Part shown: positions 6,237-8,475 of the stretch, one piece after another | How positions within the stretch are numbered: the stretch's first letter is position 1 | Layout: every line of letters starts with the position of its first letter | Assembly: GCA_030618325.1 (NCBI GenBank) | Contig: JAUXDP010000139.1 | Location: 1-8,475 of the forward strand | Reading direction: 5' to 3' | Length of the DNA stretch: 8,475 bases | Source of the DNA: Methylococcaceae bacterium | GTDB lineage: Bacteria > Pseudomonadota > Gammaproteobacteria > Methylococcales > Methylomonadaceae | Made by a program: the position numbers and the translations under genes | Notes under the pieces: generated by a model | What the model saw: the letters and a program-made list of their open reading frames with translations, nothing else | Told to the model about the DNA's origin: nothing | The model's database searches: none

Positions 6237-6524
6237 ATGGCATTAACTGCTGAAGATGTTAATAAAATAGCTTATCTTGCAAGGCTCGGTATTGATGCGA
6301 AAGATATTGATGCTTATACCCGGGACTTGTCCGGTATTTTGGGTCTGGTTGCGCAAATGAGTTTGGTTGATACCGATGATGTCCAGCCTATGGCGCATCC
6401 TATGGATCAAACCCAAAGGCTAAGAGCAGATGAAGTGACCGAGCAGGATCAACACGAATACTTTCAAAAACAGGCTCCACAAGTGGAGGCAGATTTATAC
6501 CTTGTCCCTAAAGTTATTGAGTGA
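6237..6524 (+). CDS. gatC: GatC, subunit C of Asp-tRNA(Asn)/Glu-tRNA(Gln) amidotransferase
   Basis: GatC is the small subunit that wraps around GatA and GatB and stabilises the heterotrimer. At 95 residues it has the usual length. The N-terminal helix region ALTAEDVNKIAYLARLGI at 2-19 is the family hallmark. The linker contains the conserved VQPMAHPMD at about 49-57, followed by LRADEVTEQD and the C-terminal LVPKVIE. The ATG at 6237 is preceded by GGAG (6226-6229) at a spacing of 7 bases, and no earlier start is needed. It is the first gene of gatCAB, transcribed away from mreB. Its TGA stop is 14 bases before the chosen gatA start. Confidence 0.97.
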   Translation: MALTAEDVNKIAYLARLGIDAKDIDAYTRDLSGILGLVAQMSLVDTDDVQPMAHPMDQTQRLRADEVTEQDQHEYFQKQAPQVEADLYLVPKVIE

Positions 6525-6528
6525 AGGA
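6524..6528 (+). promoter_or_regulatory. Ribosome binding site that decides the gatA start
   Basis: AAGGA at 6524-6528 overlaps the end of the gatC stop codon and lies 10 bases before the ATG at 6539. It favours that ATG over the in-frame GTG at 6521, which has no Shine-Dalgarno sequence and would add six residues not typical of GatA. Confidence 0.65.
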
Positions 6529-6538
6529 TCGGCTGACT

Positions 6539-7990
6539 ATGCATACTAAAACAATTGCCGAATTGGCTAAAGGATTACGCGCTAAAGAATTTTCCAGTCT
6601 GGAATTGACCCAGCATTACCTGGACCGAATAAAACAAGCCGAAATATTAAATAGCTTTGTTACGGTGACTGAACAGCAGGCGATTGCTACCGCTAAAAAA
6701 GCAGATGAACAGCTTGCCAGTGGTGAGGGAGGAGTGCTCACAGGCATTCCTTTGGCGCAAAAAGATATATTTTGTACTCAAGATGTGAAGACCAGTTGTG
6801 GTTCAAAAATGCTCGATAATTTTATCTCGCCATACAATGCAACCGTCATTGAGAAATTTAACCAGGCTGGCGCGGTAATGCTAGGCAAACTCAATATGGA
6901 TGAATTTGCCATGGGCTCATCAAATGAGACCAGCTTTTATGGCCCAGTAAAAAATCCGTGGGATACCGGAACCGTTCCAGGCGGATCTTCTGGCGGTTCA
7001 GCTTCTGCGGTAGCAGCACGCCTGGCTGCTGGAGCGACAGGCACGGATACTGGTGGGTCAATTCGTCAACCAGCTGCGTTTTGTGGTATTACCGGCTTAA
7101 AACCAACTTATGGTCGTGTTTCTCGATACGGCATGATTGCTTTTGCATCCAGTCTGGATCAAGCTGGGCCGATGACACAAACGGTTGAAGATGCGGCCAT
7201 TATGCTCCAAACGATGGCTGGATTTGATGTTAAGGATTCGACCAGTGTTGATTTGCCAGTTCCAGATTACAGGGCGGAACTTAACAATAATATTTCCGGG
7301 TTAAAAATAGGAGTAATCAAAGAGTTTTTTGCCGAAGGTCTGGATAGCGAATGTGCGGCAACGGTTGAAACTGCATTGGATGAATATCGAAAACTGGGTG
7401 CGGAAATTAAAGAAATCTCCATGCCAAATCTGAAATTGTCGATTCCTGTTTACTATGTTATTGCACCTGCTGAATGTTCAGCCAATTTATCCCGTTTTGA
7501 TGGCGTCAGATTTGGCTATCGCTGTGAAAATCCAGAAGATCTGAACGATTTGTATATACGCTCGCGTGGTGAAGGGTTGGGTGCGGAGGTGAAACGCCGT
7601 ATTTTGATAGGCACCTACGCCTTGTCGGCCGGTTATTACGATGCCTATTATATAAAGGCACAAAAAGTTCGCCGCTTAATCAGTGAGGATTTTAAAAAAG
7701 CATTCGCTGAAGTGGATGTCATAATGGGGCCGGTTACACCATCAACAGCTTTTGGGCTAGGCGAAAAAACCGGCGACCCGATAGCCATGTATCTTTCCGA
7801 TATGTATACCATCGCGGTAAATTTGGCTGGCTTGCCCGCGATTTCTGTACCTGCAGGATTTGCTGGCAATAAACCCGTAGGGTTGCAAATTATTGGTGAT
7901 TATTTTGCCGAAAGTCGTGTCCTAAATGCGGCTCACCAATATCAGTTGGTTACCGATTGGCATCGTCGTTTACCGGAACAATTCGCATAG
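6539..7990 (+). CDS. gatA: GatA, amidase subunit of Asp-tRNA(Asn)/Glu-tRNA(Gln) amidotransferase
   Basis: GatA hydrolyses glutamine and releases ammonia, which is channelled to GatB for amidation of the misacylated tRNA. With the ATG at 6539 it has 483 residues, normal for the family, and begins MHTKTIAELAKGL as GatA proteins usually do. It belongs to the amidase-signature family. The Ser-cisSer-Lys triad is visible as K75 (AQKDIFC), S150 (PGGSSGGSA) and S174 (DTGGSIRQP), and the spacings of 75 and 24 residues match those of Staphylococcus aureus GatA. Other landmarks are LGKLNMDEFAMGSSNETS at 115-132, GLKPTYGRVSRYG at 186-198, and the C-terminal NLAGLPAISVPAGF. It sits between gatC and gatB with short gaps, so the three subunits are likely made from one transcript. 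The alternative GTG start at 6521 is less likely. Confidence 0.97.
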   Translation: MHTKTIAELAKGLRAKEFSSLELTQHYLDRIKQAEILNSFVTVTEQQAIATAKKADEQLASGEGGVLTGIPLAQKDIFCTQDVKTSCGSKMLDNFISPYNATVIEKFNQAGAVMLGKLNMDEFAMGSSNETSFYGPVKNPWDTGTVPGGSSGGSASAVAARLAAGATGTDTGGSIRQPAAFCGITGLKPTYGRVSRYGMIAFASSLDQAGPMTQTVEDAAIMLQTMAGFDVKDSTSVDLPVPDYRAELNNNISGLKIGVIKEFFAEGLDSECAATVETALDEYRKLGAEIKEISMPNLKLSIPVYYVIAPAECSANLSRFDGVRFGYRCENPEDLNDLYIRSRGEGLGAEVKRRILIGTYALSAGYYDAYYIKAQKVRRLISEDFKKAFAEVDVIMGPVTPSTAFGLGEKTGDPIAMYLSDMYTIAVNLAGLPAISVPAGFAGNKPVGLQIIGDYFAESRVLNAAHQYQLVTDWHRRLPEQFA

Positions 7991-7999
7991 GAGACTAAG

Positions 8000-8475
8000 A
8001 TGGAATGGGAAGTAGTTATTGGTCTGGAAATCCACGCCCAGCTCGCTACAAAATCAAAAATATTTTCTGGCGCCTCTACCGCTTATGGCGCATCGCCTAA
8101 TTCACAGGCTTGTGCCGTCGATCTTGGGTTGCCAGGTGTATTGCCGGTATTAAACAAAGAGGCTGTACGAATGGCCGTTAAATTTGGCATGGCCATTGAA
8201 GCAGAAATTGCACCTTATTCAGTCTTTGCCAGAAAAAATTATTTTTACCCTGACTTACCCAAAGGCTATCAGATTAGTCAATTTGAACTGCCAATTGTTG
8301 GTATCGGTCATTTGGATATTCAGGTGGATGGCATAACCAAACGGATTGGAATTACCAGAGCGCATTTGGAAGAAGATGCTGGTAAGTCTTTGCATGAAAA
8401 TTTTCATGGTTCAACCGGTATTGATCTTAACAGAGCAGGAACACCATTGTTAGAAATTGTTTCAGAACCAGACAT
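8000..8475 (+). CDS. gatB: GatB, tRNA-binding/kinase subunit of the amidotransferase, N-terminal part (cut by window edge)
   Basis: The first 158 codons are present; about two thirds of the usual ~476-residue protein lies beyond the right edge. GatB activates the glutamyl or aspartyl group on the tRNA with ATP and transfers ammonia supplied by GatA. The start MEWEVVIGLEIHAQLATKSKIF is typical of the family. Further landmarks are DLGLPGVLPVLN at about 41-52, RKNYFYPDLPKGYQISQFE at about 77-95, RAHLEEDAGKS at about 121-131, and the segment DLNRAGTPLLEIVSEPD at the window end. A GGAG at 7990-7993 shares its first base with the gatA stop and lies 6 bases before the ATG, giving a strong start and only 9 bases between genes. 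Confidence 0.96.
   Translation, partial: MEWEVVIGLEIHAQLATKSKIFSGASTAYGASPNSQACAVDLGLPGVLPVLNKEAVRMAVKFGMAIEAEIAPYSVFARKNYFYPDLPKGYQISQFELPIVGIGHLDIQVDGITKRIGITRAHLEEDAGKSLHENFHGSTGIDLNRAGTPLLEIVSEPD

Noticed and set aside
6521..6523. GTG as the gatA start codon, overlapping the gatC stop
   Set aside because: No ribosome binding site precedes it. The ATG at 6539 has AAGGA upstream and gives the usual GatA N-terminus and length.
1..8475. A novel defence, mobile or otherwise undescribed multi-gene system
   Set aside because: All large open frames belong to two well-known conserved operons. There are no transposase, integrase, tRNA or CRISPR features and no abrupt compositional change that I can see.

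Overview
The window is ordinary core genome from a Gram-negative bacterium, most likely a gammaproteobacterium. It carries a rod-shape (elongasome) operon on the minus strand and, divergent from it, the tRNA-dependent amidotransferase operon gatCAB on the plus strand. The moderate-to-low GC, the protein sequences and the mreBCD-mrdA-rodA-mltB order suggest a methanotroph-like (Methylococcales) gammaproteobacterium. That placement is a guess from memory of related proteins. The same divergent mreB/gatC arrangement is known from Pseudomonas aeruginosa.

Minus strand, in transcription order from about 5954 down to 1: mreB (actin-like filament), mreC (periplasmic scaffold), mreD (membrane partner), mrdA/PBP2 (transpeptidase), rodA (SEDS glycosyltransferase) and the first 156 codons of a mltB-type lytic transglycosylase. 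MreB filaments, linked through MreC and MreD, position the RodA-PBP2 pair that makes lateral-wall peptidoglycan. The MltB homologue cleaves glycan strands. From mreC onward the genes overlap or lie at most 16 bases apart, so they are probably co-transcribed. The only sizeable gap inside the cluster is the 88 bases between mreB and mreC.

The 282-base divergent spacer (5955-6236) is AT-rich. It contains a cluster of small perfect inverted repeats, several A-tracts and a weak candidate promoter for gatC.

Plus strand, 6237 to the right edge: gatC, gatA and the first 158 codons of gatB. Their enzyme converts Glu-tRNA(Gln), and in many bacteria Asp-tRNA(Asn), to the amidated form, so the organism probably lacks a complete direct charging route for at least one of these amino acids.

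I see no mobile element, CRISPR array, RNA gene or unknown multi-gene system. The points most worth a second look are: mreC, whose family-conserved N-terminus begins at an ATA codon with no ATG, GTG or TTG in place; a predicted metal site in PBP2 with a Cys/Asp/His/Cys ligand set; repeat and hairpin structure in the mreB-mreC gap; the inverted-repeat cluster between the divergent operons; and an MltB that lacks a lipoprotein cysteine.
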